Shown: positions 8,602 through 18,291, counted from the first letter of the stretch. The stretch: DNA of 56,372 nucleotides from Natronohydrobacter sp. (GCA_030603695.1 JAUVXF010000018.1:1-56372), one strand, 5' to 3'. Made by a program: numbers and translations. The notes: generated from the sequence alone by a model not told the origin.

Positions 8602-9509
8602 CATTTCCAATTCTGGATTGGGCCGAATACCAGAAAAACCCCGAAGGCTTTGCCAGCCAGCTTGGCGCGGCATGCCGGGAAACGGGGTTTTTCCTGCTCA
8701 AAGGCCATGGCCTGCGCGAGCACCAGATTGCCGATGTGTTCGCCGCCGCTGCCGATTTCTTTGCCCAAAGCGAAGCGGCAAAGCGCCCCCTGTCGATTAC
8801 CACCAACCCCCATAATCGGGGCTGGGCCTATCTGGGATCGGAATCGCTTGATGAACATTCCGGCAAGACCGACCGGAAGGAAGCGTTCAACATAGGGCTT
8901 GATCTGGCCGCCGATGATCCGCGCGTGCTGGCCGCAGAGCCGTTTCGCGGCGTCAACCTCTGGCCCGATCTGCCGGGCTTTCGGGAAACGATGCTGGCAT
9001 ATTTCACCCATGTCTGGGCCTTGGGGGTGGGGTTGTTGCAGCCTGTGGCGCGTGATCTCGGTTTGCCACCAGATCATTTCGCCCCATCCTTTGATGCGCC
9101 AATGGCCACGCTGCGCCTGTTGTCCTACCCCGCCGCAAGCGGGGCTGCGGGGGAAATCGGCGCAGGCGCGCATACAGATTACGGCGCTCTGACACTCTTG
9201 CTTACGGATGGCGCGCCGGGGCTGCAAGTGCGCCCGCGCGGGGGCGATTGGCTGGATGTGCCGCATGTGCCCGGCGCATTTGTCGTCAATATTGGCGATT
9301 GCCTGATGCGCTGGACAAATGATCTCTATGTCTCGACCCCGCATCGGGTGCTTCCGCCGCCGCGCCCGCGCCAATCTGTGGCGTTCTTCCTTGATCCGAA
9401 CCCGGATGCGCTGATTACCGCCCTGCCGGGGACTGGCCCGGCAAAATACCCTGCCGTGACAGGGGCCGAATATCTGCACATGCGCCTAAGCGCCACTTAC
9501 AAGACATGA
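8598..9509 (+). CDS. 2-oxoglutarate/Fe(II)-type dioxygenase, isopenicillin N synthase family
   Basis: A 303-residue enzyme with a DIOX_N domain at about 4-110 (GFFLLKGHGL) and the 2OG-FeII_Oxy core after it. Iron ligands are visible as His192 and Asp194 in AHTDYG and His249 in STPHRV. Arg258 in the RQSVAFF strand would bind the 2-oxoglutarate carboxylate. The family hydroxylates or desaturates small molecules; bacterial members include ethylene-forming enzyme and thymine-hydroxylase-like proteins. In this operon it probably hydroxylates the imported compound or an alkyl side chain. Coupled to the upstream reductase by ATGA. Substrate unknown. Confidence 0.87.
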   Translation: MTFPILDWAEYQKNPEGFASQLGAACRETGFFLLKGHGLREHQIADVFAAAADFFAQSEAAKRPLSITTNPHNRGWAYLGSESLDEHSGKTDRKEAFNIGLDLAADDPRVLAAEPFRGVNLWPDLPGFRETMLAYFTHVWALGVGLLQPVARDLGLPPDHFAPSFDAPMATLRLLSYPAASGAAGEIGAGAHTDYGALTLLLTDGAPGLQVRPRGGDWLDVPHVPGAFVVNIGDCLMRWTNDLYVSTPHRVLPPPRPRQSVAFFLDPNPDALITALPGTGPAKYPAVTGAEYLHMRLSATYKT

Positions 9510-9516
9510 GGGACTG

Positions 9517-10284
9517 ATGCGACGGCTGGATTGGGCGGAATACCGCACCACGGAATACACGCAGATTGACCCGATGCGCACCATCGCCATTCTGCCCACG
9601 GCCGCCATAGAACAGCATGGCCCGCATTTGCCTGTTGGCGTGGATACCATGATTGCCGAAGGTTTGCTGGCGCTTTTGCGCCAGCGCTGCCCGGAGGATC
9701 TGGATATCCGCATTCTGCCAGTCCAAGCCATCGGCAAATCGAACGAGCATCTTCACGCCCCCGGCACATTGACGCTAAGCGCGGAGAACGCGCTGCGTAT
9801 CTGGGTAGAAATTGGCCTGTCTGTGGCGCGTGCGGGGGTGAAGAAGATTGTGATCGTCAACAGCCATGGCGGCAATCTGGATCTGATTTCCATTCTCTCA
9901 CGCGAATTGCGGGTGCAGGCGGGCATGCTGGCAGTAAAATGCCAATGGGGCAGTTTTGGCCAGCCGCAAGGCCTGTATCCGCCCGAAGAACTGGCGTTCG
10001 GCATTCACGGGGGTGATGTGGAAACCTCGCTCATGCTGGCGCTGCGCCCGCAATTGGTGGATATGGCCGCTGCCGCAAATTTCCGCTCCAGCGCGGAAAC
10101 AGGCAGTATATCCCCCATTGGCCCCATTTCTTATGGCTGGATATCGAGCGATCTGAACACAGATGGAACAGTCGGGAACGCTGCCAATGCAACCGCGGCC
10201 AAGGGGCACGCCACGGCCGAGCATTATGTGGCCGGTCTGATCGGGCTGTTGCAAACGGTTGCCGCGCACGCCTTGCCGGGATAA
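9517..10284 (+). CDS. Creatininase family amidohydrolase
   Basis: The last gene of the operon, 255 residues. Metal-binding and fold motifs are AAIEQHGPHLPVGVDT near 28-43, then KSNEHLHAPGTLTLS, the loop NSHGGNLDL, and HGGDVETSLML. Creatininase-family enzymes open cyclic or linear amides (creatinine, formamides in riboflavin and folate-type pathways, MftE peptides), so this protein fits ring opening or deformylation late in the pathway. It follows the dioxygenase after 7 bases with the stop-proximal RBS GAGGGAC. Lacking a creatinase or hydantoinase neighbour, true creatinine use is unlikely. Confidence 0.85.
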   Translation: MRRLDWAEYRTTEYTQIDPMRTIAILPTAAIEQHGPHLPVGVDTMIAEGLLALLRQRCPEDLDIRILPVQAIGKSNEHLHAPGTLTLSAENALRIWVEIGLSVARAGVKKIVIVNSHGGNLDLISILSRELRVQAGMLAVKCQWGSFGQPQGLYPPEELAFGIHGGDVETSLMLALRPQLVDMAAAANFRSSAETGSISPIGPISYGWISSDLNTDGTVGNAANATAAKGHATAEHYVAGLIGLLQTVAAHALPG

Positions 10285-10594
10285 TGCGCAGCCCTGCTGC
10301 CCATGGTCGAATCTGCGCCGGAACTGGCACGGGTAATGTCGCAGATCATGCATAAGCTTTGAATCGTAACATATTGAAATAATTATTTTCATCATAGTAT
10401 GTCACCGGGTGGGGCCTCCCTGTATCTGGCAAAAAGCACGCAGCACAGGGTTGCGCACGACAGCCCGCCAAATTCCTTGAAATCCCCAAATCGCCCACCT
10501 TGACATGGTAGCGGAAACGGCAGAACACTTGATGCAGTTCTCCGCTCAGAGAGACGGCTCCGATGCGGAGAGAAAACACAACAGGGAGACTAAG
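10285..10594. promoter_or_regulatory. Intergenic promoter region of the peptide-type ABC operon
   Basis: A 310-base gap without a supportable gene. GC-rich sequence gives way to an AT-rich stretch at 10355-10405 holding the near-dyad TGAAATAATTATTTTCA (10375-10391), which resembles the GAAA...TTTC operators of RpiR-type regulators. A related core, AAATAATTTTTCAT, lies at 21112-21125 upstream of the TRAP binding protein. GGGAG before 10595 is the RBS of the next gene. The exact -35/-10 cannot be chosen with confidence. Confidence 0.45.
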
Positions 10595-12193
10595 ATGTTT
10601 ACCAAACCAATCCTGCGCAGCGCGCGCCATGGGCTGATGATGGGTGTGGCAGCAACCGCGCTCGTCCTTTCGGGCGCCTTGGCCGAAGCCGAGACAATCC
10701 GCTGGGCCCGCGTAGCCGATGCGCTGACACTTGACCCCCACAGCCAGAACGAAGGCCCCACCCATACGCTGAACCATCATATCTATGAAACACTGGTGGG
10801 GCGCGAATTGGATGGCAGCCTGATCCCGCGCCTAGCCACCGAATGGGGCATCAGCGCAGAGGATGATTCTGTCTGGGTATTCCAGATCCGCGAAGGCGTC
10901 ACCTTCCACGATGGCACCCCCATGACCGCCGAAGATGTGGTTTTCTCGCTGGATCGTGCGCGCACCCCGCCATCAGGCATGGCAGCGCTTCATGCCGCTG
11001 TGCAAGAGGTAACGGCGGTGGATGATATGACAGTGCATGTGCGCATGTCCGGCCCCGCACCGCTTTATGTGCAAAACCTGACCAATACATTCATCATGTC
11101 CAAAGCCTGGGCCGAAGCGAATGGTGTGGTTACGGCCCCCAATTTCGCCGCTGGCGAAGAAGCCTATTCCGTGCGCAATACCAACGGCACCGGCCCCTAT
11201 ATGCTGGTAGAGCGTGACCCGGAAGTGCGCACAGTTCTGCGCGCCTTTGATGGGCACTGGGATGAAGCGCCTGCTGTAACCGAGATCATCTATACCCCGA
11301 TCTCTGAAGCAGCCACGCGCGTGGCCGCCCTGCTGTCGGGCGAGGTGGATATCGTGCAGGATGTGCCCGTCCAAGATATCGCGCGGCTGGAGCAGACAGA
11401 CGGCATAAAGGTTGTGCGCGGCCCGGAAAACCGCAACATCTTCTTCAGCTATGACATGGCGTCTGAAACGCTGCGCTCGTCCAATGCCGAGGGCAACCCT
11501 TTCGCGAATCCATTGGTGCGCGAAGCCATGTCGCTGGCGATTGATCGCAATGCCATCCAGCAAGTTGTGATGCGTGGCGAATCGCAACCCTCTGCCGCGC
11601 CGCTGCCGCCCTTCGTGAATGGCTGGACAGAAGAAATGGATGCCTTTGGTGATCCAGATCTGGCGCGCGCTGGCGAGTTGATGGCCGAAGCCGGCTTTCC
11701 CAACGGGTTTTCCGTGCAGCTGGATTGCCCGAATGACCGGTATCTGAATGATGAGGCGATCTGTCAGGCGCTTGTCGGAATGCTGGCGCGGATCAATATC
11801 GCGGTGGATCTGAACGCGCAGACACGGTCGCTGCATTTCCCGCTGATCGAAAATTGGGAAACCGATTTCTATCTGCTGGGCTGGGGCGTGCCAACATTTG
11901 ACAGCCAGTATGTGTTCGATTTCCTGGTTCACACCCGCGAAGGCAGCTACGGCTCGTTCAACGGCTCGCGCTATTCGAACCCGGAACTGGATGCCAAGAT
12001 CGAAGCCCTTGCCACGATGACAGATCTGGAAGCGCGTGATGCCTTGATCGCCGAGATCTGGGCCGAGGTGATGGAAGAGCGGATTTTCCTGAATGTGCAT
12101 AATCAGGTTCTGGCCTATGCCATGCGCGACGGGATCACGCTGGATGTGCACCCCGAAAACCAGCCGCGGATGACAACTGTCACCTTCGACTAA
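10595..12193 (+). CDS. ABC transporter substrate-binding protein, peptide/nickel type (SBP_bac_5, DppA-like)
   Basis: A 532-residue periplasmic binding protein of cluster C. The start at 10595 (MFTKPILRSARHG) follows GGGAG and gives a signal peptide ending near ALAEAE at about residue 30. SBP_bac_5 features include ADALTLDPHSQNEGPTHTLN at the start, the segment TPMTAEDVVFSLDRAR, and the lobe-2 region NPLVREAMSLAIDRNAI. It heads a five-gene importer locus with two permeases and two ATPases. Ligands of this class are di- and oligopeptides, opines or sugars; nothing here fixes which. A GC-rich hairpin directly follows the stop. Confidence 0.9.
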   Translation: MFTKPILRSARHGLMMGVAATALVLSGALAEAETIRWARVADALTLDPHSQNEGPTHTLNHHIYETLVGRELDGSLIPRLATEWGISAEDDSVWVFQIREGVTFHDGTPMTAEDVVFSLDRARTPPSGMAALHAAVQEVTAVDDMTVHVRMSGPAPLYVQNLTNTFIMSKAWAEANGVVTAPNFAAGEEAYSVRNTNGTGPYMLVERDPEVRTVLRAFDGHWDEAPAVTEIIYTPISEAATRVAALLSGEVDIVQDVPVQDIARLEQTDGIKVVRGPENRNIFFSYDMASETLRSSNAEGNPFANPLVREAMSLAIDRNAIQQVVMRGESQPSAAPLPPFVNGWTEEMDAFGDPDLARAGELMAEAGFPNGFSVQLDCPNDRYLNDEAICQALVGMLARINIAVDLNAQTRSLHFPLIENWETDFYLLGWGVPTFDSQYVFDFLVHTREGSYGSFNGSRYSNPELDAKIEALATMTDLEARDALIAEIWAEVMEERIFLNVHNQVLAYAMRDGITLDVHPENQPRMTTVTFD

Positions 12194-12209
12194 GCTATCT
12201 TGACCATTT

Positions 12210-12237
12210 GGCCCGCGCGGGATACCCCGCGCGGGCC
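12210..12237 (+). terminator. GC-rich hairpin between binding-protein and permease genes
   Basis: Arms GGCCCGCGCGGG (12210-12221) and CCCGCGCGGGCC (12226-12237) form an exact 12-bp stem with a 4-base loop, 16 bases after the dppA-like stop. Only a short T run follows (TTGGCATTTATG). In many importer operons such a stem protects the 3' end of the binding-protein message or attenuates read-through so that it exceeds the permease message. Confidence 0.7.
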
Positions 12238-12292
12238 TTGGCATTTATGGCAGCAAGTCTGACCAATTCCGCCATCAGACAGAGGTCTTGAC

Positions 12293-13279
12293 ATGATCGC
12301 CTTCATCCTGCGCCGCCTTGTGCAATCCGTGATTGTGATGCTGACAGTGGCGCTTGTGGCCTTCGCGCTGTTTCGCTTTGTGGGCGATCCCATTGCCTCC
12401 ATGGTAGGGCAGGAAACCACATTGGCCGAACGCGAGGCCCTGCGCGACATGCTGGGGCTGAATGATCCGTTCCTTTTGCAATTCTGGAATTTCGTAGCCC
12501 GCGCGGCTGTGGGGGATTTCGGCATTTCCTACCGGCTGCAACAGCCGGTCATGGAATTGATCCTCTCGCGCCTGCCCGCCACATTGGAACTGGCGCTTGT
12601 GTCTGGGATTCTGGCCTTTGTGTTTGGCGTGGGCTTTGGCGTCTATACGGCGCTGCGGCGGGGCAACTGGCTTTCAGGCTCTATCATGACGCTGTCGCTG
12701 ATTGGCGTGTCGCTGCCCACATTCCTGATCGGGGTATTGCTGATCTGGGTGTTTGCGGTGGAATTGCAGATGTTGCCCTCTTTCGGGCGCGGCGATGTGG
12801 TGCAGGTGGGTAGTTGGTGGCGCACAGGGCTATTGACGGAATCTGGCCGTGCCTCGCTTATTCTGCCCGCGATCACCTTGGGCCTGTATCAGATGACGCT
12901 GATCATGCGGCTTGTGCGCGCCGAAATGCTGGAAGTGTTGCGCACCGATTATATCAAATTCGCCCGCGCGCGGGGCTTGACCAACCGCGCGGTGCATTTT
13001 GGCCATGCGCTGAAAAATACGCTCGTGCCTGTTATCACCATCACCGGTTTGCAGATGGGCAGCATTATTGCCTTCTCCATCATTACGGAAACCGTGTTTC
13101 AATGGCCGGGCGTTGGGGCGCTGTTCATCAACTCTGTGCGCTTTGTCGATGTTCCGGTGATGGCTGCCTATCTGATGCTGATTGCGCTGGTCTTTGTTGT
13201 GATCAATCTGATCGTTGATCTGCTGTATTACGCCGTTGATCCGCGCTTGCGGATTGATCGTGCGAATGCGCGCCATTGA
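12293..13279 (+). CDS. ABC transporter permease, DppB-like
   Basis: A 328-residue inner-membrane protein with an N-terminal hydrophobic segment at about 10-30 and five further segments. The EAA loop IKFARARGLTNRAVHFGHAL precedes VPVITITGLQMGSIIAFSI, standard for DppB/OppB. It pairs with the DppC-like protein that starts 13 bases downstream. The gene lies 99 bases after the binding protein, beyond the hairpin, with AGAGG upstream of the ATG as RBS. Confidence 0.92.
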   Translation: MIAFILRRLVQSVIVMLTVALVAFALFRFVGDPIASMVGQETTLAEREALRDMLGLNDPFLLQFWNFVARAAVGDFGISYRLQQPVMELILSRLPATLELALVSGILAFVFGVGFGVYTALRRGNWLSGSIMTLSLIGVSLPTFLIGVLLIWVFAVELQMLPSFGRGDVVQVGSWWRTGLLTESGRASLILPAITLGLYQMTLIMRLVRAEMLEVLRTDYIKFARARGLTNRAVHFGHALKNTLVPVITITGLQMGSIIAFSIITETVFQWPGVGALFINSVRFVDVPVMAAYLMLIALVFVVINLIVDLLYYAVDPRLRIDRANARH

Positions 13280-13291
13280 AGGGGAAATCTG

Positions 13292-14233
13292 ATGCGTGAT
13301 ATGACAGACAAACCCCAACCCGGCGCTTTTGCGCGCACATGGGATAGCGATATTGCCTATTCCTTCCGCAAATCGCCCTTGGCCATCCTTGCGGCGCTGG
13401 TGTCGTTGCTGATCATTCTGGCGGCAGTTTTTGCACCATTCATCGCGCCGCATGATCCGTTCAACCCTGCCACTCTCAACCTGATGGATGGCTTCACCCC
13501 CCCGATGGAGCCGAACCAATTTACCGGCAATCTCTATTGGCTGGGCACTGATAATCAGGGCCGGGATGTGTTTTCCACCATCCTTTATGGCGCGCGGATT
13601 TCGCTATTCGTGGGCTTTATGGCAGTGCTTCTGGCGATGGTGCTGGGCATTACGCTGGGGCTGATTGCGGGCTATCGGGGCGGCTGGGTGGATAGCCTCT
13701 TGATGCGGGTTGCCGATGTGCAGCTTACCTTCCCGTCTATCTTGCTGGCCCTTCTCATCTTTGGCGTGGCGCGCGGATTCATCCCGCCTGCTTACCGCGA
13801 TGCCATGGCCATCTGGGTGCTGATCGTGGCAATTGGCCTGTCGGACTGGGTGCAATATGCCCGCGTGGTGCGCGGTGCGACAATGGTGGAAAAGAGTAAG
13901 GAATATGTACAGGCCGCGCGCGTGATCGGGGCGCACCCGGCCAAGATACTCTTGCGCCATATCCTGCCCAATGTGATGGGGCCTGTGCTGGTGATTGCCA
14001 CGATCGGGCTGGCATTGGCGATCATTGCCGAAGCAACGCTGTCATTTCTGGGGGTTGGCGTGCCGCCCACGCAACCCTCGCTGGGAACGCTGATCCGAAT
14101 TGGCCAGGGGTTCCTATTCTCTGGGGAGTGGTGGATATTGCTTTTCCCCTCAATTACGCTTCTGGCGCTGGCGCTCTCGGTCAACCTGTTGGGTGACTGG
14201 CTGCGCGACGCCCTGAATCCAAGGTTGCGCTGA
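13292..14233 (+). CDS. ABC transporter permease, DppC-like
   Basis: A 313-residue partner permease. It has the OppC_N segment near residues 28-50 (LAILAALVSLLIILAAVFAP) and the loop YWLGTDNQGRDVFSTILYGARISL typical of DppC, then an EAA motif in YVQAARVIGAHPAKILLRHI. GGGGAAATCTG precedes the ATG; an internal ATG at codon 4 is also possible. The stop overlaps the start of the DppD-like ATPase by one base (TGATG). Confidence 0.92.
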   Translation: MRDMTDKPQPGAFARTWDSDIAYSFRKSPLAILAALVSLLIILAAVFAPFIAPHDPFNPATLNLMDGFTPPMEPNQFTGNLYWLGTDNQGRDVFSTILYGARISLFVGFMAVLLAMVLGITLGLIAGYRGGWVDSLLMRVADVQLTFPSILLALLIFGVARGFIPPAYRDAMAIWVLIVAIGLSDWVQYARVVRGATMVEKSKEYVQAARVIGAHPAKILLRHILPNVMGPVLVIATIGLALAIIAEATLSFLGVGVPPTQPSLGTLIRIGQGFLFSGEWWILLFPSITLLALALSVNLLGDWLRDALNPRLR

Positions 14234-15222
14234 TGGCTGAACCGCTTCTCTCTGTTCGTGATCTGGTGGTGGAATTTCCCACACGGCGCGGCACACTGCG
14301 CGCGCTGGACAAAGTATCTTTTGACATTGCCGAGGGCGAGGTTCTGGGCATGGTGGGCGAATCCGGGGCGGGCAAATCGCTGACCGGCGCGGCCATCATC
14401 GGGCTGCTGGAACCACCGGGCCGCGTGGCAGGCGGTGAAATCTGGCTGCGCGGCCAGCGAATAGACAATCTGCCGCGCGAAGCAATGCGCCGCATTCGTG
14501 GGCGGCGGATTGGCATGGTATTTCAAGACCCGCTTACCAGCCTGAACCCGCTCTACACTGTTGCGCAACAGTTGATAGAGACGATCCGCACACATATGGA
14601 TGTCTCGGAGAAAGAGGCGCGCACACGCGCTGTGGCGCTGTTGGATCGCGTGGGGATACCGGCCGCCGCGCGGCGGATAGATGACTATCCGCATCATTTC
14701 TCTGGAGGTATGCGCCAGCGCGTTGTCATCGCCCTTGCCCTTGCCGCAGAGCCGGAATTGGTGATAGCAGACGAGCCGACAACCGCGCTCGATGTGTCTG
14801 TTCAGGCGCAAATTATTGATGTGTTGAAAGAAATCTGCGCCGAACGTGGCGCATCTGTCATGTTGATCACACATGATATGGGCGTGATAGCTGAAACGGC
14901 AGATCGCGTGGCGGTTCTTTATGCGGGGCGTTTGGCCGAAATTGGCCCGGTGCGCGATGTCATTCAGGCCGCAGAGCACCCTTATACTGTGGGGCTGATG
15001 GGGTCTATCCCGACACTGACACAAACCGCAGACAGGCTGACGCAGATTCCCGGCTCCATGCCCCGGCTGAACGCCATCCCGCAAGGCTGCGCCTTTAACC
15101 CGCGCTGCACCCGCGTGATGGAAAAATGCCGCCATGACAGGCCGGAACTGATCGCGCGCGACGGTGCACGGCACGTGGCATGCTGGCTTTATGAACGCAC
15201 AGAGGAGATTGCAGATGTCTGA
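14233..15222 (+). CDS. ABC transporter ATP-binding protein, DppD-like
   Basis: A 329-residue ATPase with Walker A GESGAGKS near 40-47, Q-loop [17 protein letters not shown], signature [16 protein letters not shown] and Walker [13 protein letters not shown]. The C-terminal oligopeptide/dipeptide transporter extension carries the cysteine motif [15 protein letters not shown], as usual in DppD/OppD. It energises the importer with the DppF-like protein. The gene ends 8 bases inside the next one, so translation is coupled. Confidence 0.92.
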   Translation: MAEPLLSVRDLVVEFPTRRGTLRALDKVSFDIAEGEVLGMVGESGAGKSLTGAAIIGLLEPPGRVAGGEIWLRGQRIDNLPREAMRRIRGRRIGMVFQDPLTSLNPLYTVAQQLIETIRTHMDVSEKEARTRAVALLDRVGIPAAARRIDDYPHHFSGGMRQRVVIALALAAEPELVIADEPTTALDVSVQAQIIDVLKEICAERGASVMLITHDMGVIAETADRVAVLYAGRLAEIGPVRDVIQAAEHPYTVGLMGSIPTLTQTADRLTQIPGSMPRLNAIPQGCAFNPRCTRVMEKCRHDRPELIARDGARHVACWLYERTEEIADV

Positions 15223-16210
15223 TGTGCTTTTATCTGTATCCGGGCTGACACGGCGCTTTGATGTGTCAAAACCCTATCTGAACCGCTTGTTAGAGCGCGA
15301 AGAAAAGCAGTTTCTGACGGCCACGGCAGATGTGAATTTCGAAATCCGGCGCGGAGAGACATTTGCACTGGTGGGCGAAAGCGGGTCTGGCAAATCCACC
15401 ATTGCGAAGATGATCGTGGGGTTGCTGGAACCATCGGCGGGGGAAATCCGCTTCGATGGCGCGCGGATGGATTTTGCCTCTGGTGCGGCCATGCGCCAAT
15501 TGCGCCGCCGCTTTCAGATGATCTTTCAAGACCCGTTTGCAAGCCTCAATCCGCGCTGGCGCGTGGGGGATATCATTGCAGAACCGATCCGCACCTTTGG
15601 CTTGCTGCAAGGACAGGAAATAACCAACGAAGTGGGGCGCCTGCTGGAATTGGTGGGCCTGTCACGCCATGATATCGAAAAATTCCCGCATGAATTTTCG
15701 GGCGGGCAGCGCCAGCGCATAGCGATTGCGCGCGCGCTGTCCTCCAAGCCCGAATTCATTGTTTGCGACGAACCCACATCGGCGCTGGATGTATCGGTTC
15801 AGGCGCAAATCCTGAACCTGATGCGCGATTTGCAAGATGAATTCGGCCTGACCTATCTCTTGATCAGCCATGATCTGAGTGTGGTGCGCCATATGTCAAA
15901 CCGCATTGGCGTTCTCTATCTGGGCCGATTGGTAGAGGTGGCTGATGCCAAGCGCCTGTTTGTGGAACCACAGCACCCTTATACGCGCATGCTGTTGGAT
16001 GCCGTGCCCGATCTGGCCCTATCGGGCCGCAGACGGACACCTGTCACAGGCGAAATCCCCAACCCGATCAATCCGCCATCTGGCTGCGCCTTTCATCCGC
16101 GCTGCCAGCATGTGATGCCACGGTGCCGCAGCGACATCCCGCAAGCAACCGCCACAGCAACCGGCGAGGCGGCCTGCCATTTGCTTGTTCCAGAGAAACA
16201 GGGCGTATAA
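15215..16210 (+). CDS. ABC transporter ATP-binding protein, DppF-like
   Basis: A 331-residue ATPase that completes the importer. Walker A is GESGSGKST, Q-loop MIFQDPFASLNPRWRV, signature FSGGQRQRIAIARAL, Walker B FIVCDEPTSALD, and the C-terminal Cys motif GCAFHPRCQHVMPRC. The start at 15215 (MSDVLLSV) was preferred over earlier in-frame ATGs because AGAGGA precedes it at proper spacing. It is convergent with the polysaccharide gene that ends at 16237, with a hairpin between. Confidence 0.92.
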   Translation: MSDVLLSVSGLTRRFDVSKPYLNRLLEREEKQFLTATADVNFEIRRGETFALVGESGSGKSTIAKMIVGLLEPSAGEIRFDGARMDFASGAAMRQLRRRFQMIFQDPFASLNPRWRVGDIIAEPIRTFGLLQGQEITNEVGRLLELVGLSRHDIEKFPHEFSGGQRQRIAIARALSSKPEFIVCDEPTSALDVSVQAQILNLMRDLQDEFGLTYLLISHDLSVVRHMSNRIGVLYLGRLVEVADAKRLFVEPQHPYTRMLLDAVPDLALSGRRRTPVTGEIPNPINPPSGCAFHPRCQHVMPRCRSDIPQATATATGEAACHLLVPEKQGV

Positions 16211-16221
16211 CGCCGCCCTGT
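16198..16221. terminator. Hairpin between convergent genes (likely bidirectional terminator)
   Basis: Stem ACAGGGCG (16198-16205) / CGCCCTGT (16214-16221) with an 8-base loop overlaps the dppF-like stop codon and is followed by TTTG. It sits in the 26-base gap between two convergent coding regions, so it can serve both. The T run is short, which lowers confidence. Confidence 0.5.
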
Positions 16222-16236
16222 TTGTGGCAGATGACA

Positions 16237-18183
16237 TCAGGTTTTGACAACTTCCAGCCGGCGCGGCGGCAATGAGGCGTTGCGACGCGCCGCAATCCAC
16301 GCAGCATCATGCGCAGTTTCTTCATATGCGTGATAGTCAAGCGGCGCATATAGCAACACATTGCGGATCGTGGACATATCAAAAGCAAGGCAGGCCCGCC
16401 AAAGCCTGTCTAAAATCATATCCAGTTCCGCCCGAGAGACAGAAAGCTCTGTCGCGGTCAGAATGCGGGGATGGTCTGTGCCTTTGGGATTGTTGCCGAT
16501 CAGCAATTCCTCATACAGCTTTTCGCCTTTGTTCAGGCCCACAATCTTTATCCCGATATCACCACGGCTTGCGCCCTTCTGGTCGCCTGCCTCTATCATG
16601 TAGGGTTTCAGGCCATGAAGCCGGATCATGCTTTTGGCCAGATCAAGAATTTTCACAGGCTCGCCCATATCCAGCACAAAGACATCACCGCCCCGTGCCA
16701 TCGCGCCAGCCTGAATCACCAGCTGCGACGCCTCTGGGATAGTCATGAAAAAGCGCGTGATCTCGGTATGGGTAACAGTAACTGGCCCTCCGGCCTCTAT
16801 CTGCGCCCGAAACCGTGGGATGACAGAGCCAGAAGACCCCAGAACATTGCCAAAGCGCACCATGGAGAACACCGTCCTCCCGCTTTCAGGCGCAAGCGCC
16901 TGACAAACCAATTCCGCCAAGCGCTTTGACGCGCCCATGTAATTGGTGGGCCGCACAGCCTTGTCGGTGGAAATGAGGATAAAATTCTCTACCCCCAGAT
17001 CGCGCGCGGCCTCTGCCAGAACCTTGGTGCCGAAAACATTGTTGCGAATGCCCTCGACCACATTCTCCTCTACCAGGGCAACATGCTTATAGGCTGCGGC
17101 GTGGTAGATAGTCTGCACCTTGAAAGCACGCAACACATTGCGCACGCGGTCTGGGTTTTGAACAGAGCCAAGCAGCGCCTCGATGGGAAAAGCCCCTCCG
17201 TGCTGCGCAACGGTTTCACGCAACTCCATGGATATCTGATATAGGGCAAATTCCGAAACTTCGAACAAGATCAGCGCGGCGGGGTTTTGCGTTATGATCT
17301 GGCGGCACAATTCGCTGCCAATAGATCCTCCGGCACCAGTTACCATAACAACTTTGCCGGAAATATTCCGGCCCATCAAATCCGCAGAGGGCGGCACAGG
17401 GTCACGCCCCAACAGATCTTCGGGGCGCACCTCGCGCAAATCCCCAAAGGTTGCTTTGCCGGAAATCAGGTCTTCCACTCCGGGGATGGTTTTGATTTCT
17501 ACGCCCAATGGCTCCAGCCATGCGACAATTTCGCGCCGCCGTGCCCGGCTGGCACTGGGCATCGCAAGCAAAATGGATTGAACACCTTCTTCGGCCACCA
17601 GCCCTGCGACATGAGCGGGTGAAAACACGCGCTTGCCCCCCACAATGGCGCGCTGCAACTCTCTGTCATCGTCCAGAAAGGCGACAATTCTATATTCCTG
17701 CGCATGTTGCAGCGCATTCAGCAATTGGCGCCCGGCAGTGCCAGCCCCATAGATCAGAACAGGGGCGCGCAACCGCAATTTTGGCTGGCGCAACAAGGTT
17801 TGCACCAGAAACCGCACCCCGCCCAAAGAACAAAAGGCCAAAAGCGCAAATATGCCCGGCACGGAACGCGGCACTGGGGCGGCCTCGATATAGGCCAACA
17901 GGAACAATACCAGCGCCGAAACAGCCACACCAATGGCAACCGCCCCAAGCGCCTGTGCAGTGATGTAGCGGATGACTGTTTTATACAGCCCAAACAGCAT
18001 AAAAACGGCCACTGCCACGGGCAGCACTGGAACAAGCACCACCCAGACCTGTGACGAAAAGACGAAATCAACGCTTTCCAGCCTTAGCGCCATCGCCAAA
18101 GCGAAGCTTGCTGTCAACAGCACGCAATCGGTAAACACCTGTATCCCGCGCTTTGTTCTTCGGCGCGCAGAAAGAAGCTTCAT
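16237..18183 (-). CDS. Membrane-bound NDP-sugar 4,6-dehydratase, WbpM/CapD/PglF family
   Basis: A 648-residue protein starting at MKLLSARRRT (a longer start at 18225 is possible). Four hydrophobic segments fill about 20-150, a first Rossmann-like CoA-binding domain follows (LIYGAGTAGRQLL), and the catalytic Polysacc_synt_2 domain begins at VTGAGGSIGSELCRQI. The active-site region reads ISTDKAVRPTNYMGASKR, with Met in place of the usual SDR Tyr, as in the large WbpM-type enzymes (Ser-Met-Lys triad). They make UDP-4-keto-6-deoxy-HexNAc for O-antigen, capsule or glycan linkers. UDP-glucose dehydrogenase lies upstream on the same strand. Confidence 0.9.
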   Translation of the reverse strand: MKLLSARRRTKRGIQVFTDCVLLTASFALAMALRLESVDFVFSSQVWVVLVPVLPVAVAVFMLFGLYKTVIRYITAQALGAVAIGVAVSALVLFLLAYIEAAPVPRSVPGIFALLAFCSLGGVRFLVQTLLRQPKLRLRAPVLIYGAGTAGRQLLNALQHAQEYRIVAFLDDDRELQRAIVGGKRVFSPAHVAGLVAEEGVQSILLAMPSASRARRREIVAWLEPLGVEIKTIPGVEDLISGKATFGDLREVRPEDLLGRDPVPPSADLMGRNISGKVVMVTGAGGSIGSELCRQIITQNPAALILFEVSEFALYQISMELRETVAQHGGAFPIEALLGSVQNPDRVRNVLRAFKVQTIYHAAAYKHVALVEENVVEGIRNNVFGTKVLAEAARDLGVENFILISTDKAVRPTNYMGASKRLAELVCQALAPESGRTVFSMVRFGNVLGSSGSVIPRFRAQIEAGGPVTVTHTEITRFFMTIPEASQLVIQAGAMARGGDVFVLDMGEPVKILDLAKSMIRLHGLKPYMIEAGDQKGASRGDIGIKIVGLNKGEKLYEELLIGNNPKGTDHPRILTATELSVSRAELDMILDRLWRACLAFDMSTIRNVLLYAPLDYHAYEETAHDAAWIAARRNASLPPRRLEVVKT

Positions 18184-18291
18184 CAAAACTTCATTCACCT
18201 CAACACGCCCCCAGCAATTACCCAATGGCTAAAGCATCTTAAGTTTCTTTAATTATCTTTTTCGCAATAAATGCGCGATTGCGCAAGCTGT

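Noticed and set aside
13792-15174. 460-codon minus-strand frame opposite dppC/dppD-like genes
   Set aside because: Antisense to an intact permease and ATPase with clear motifs.
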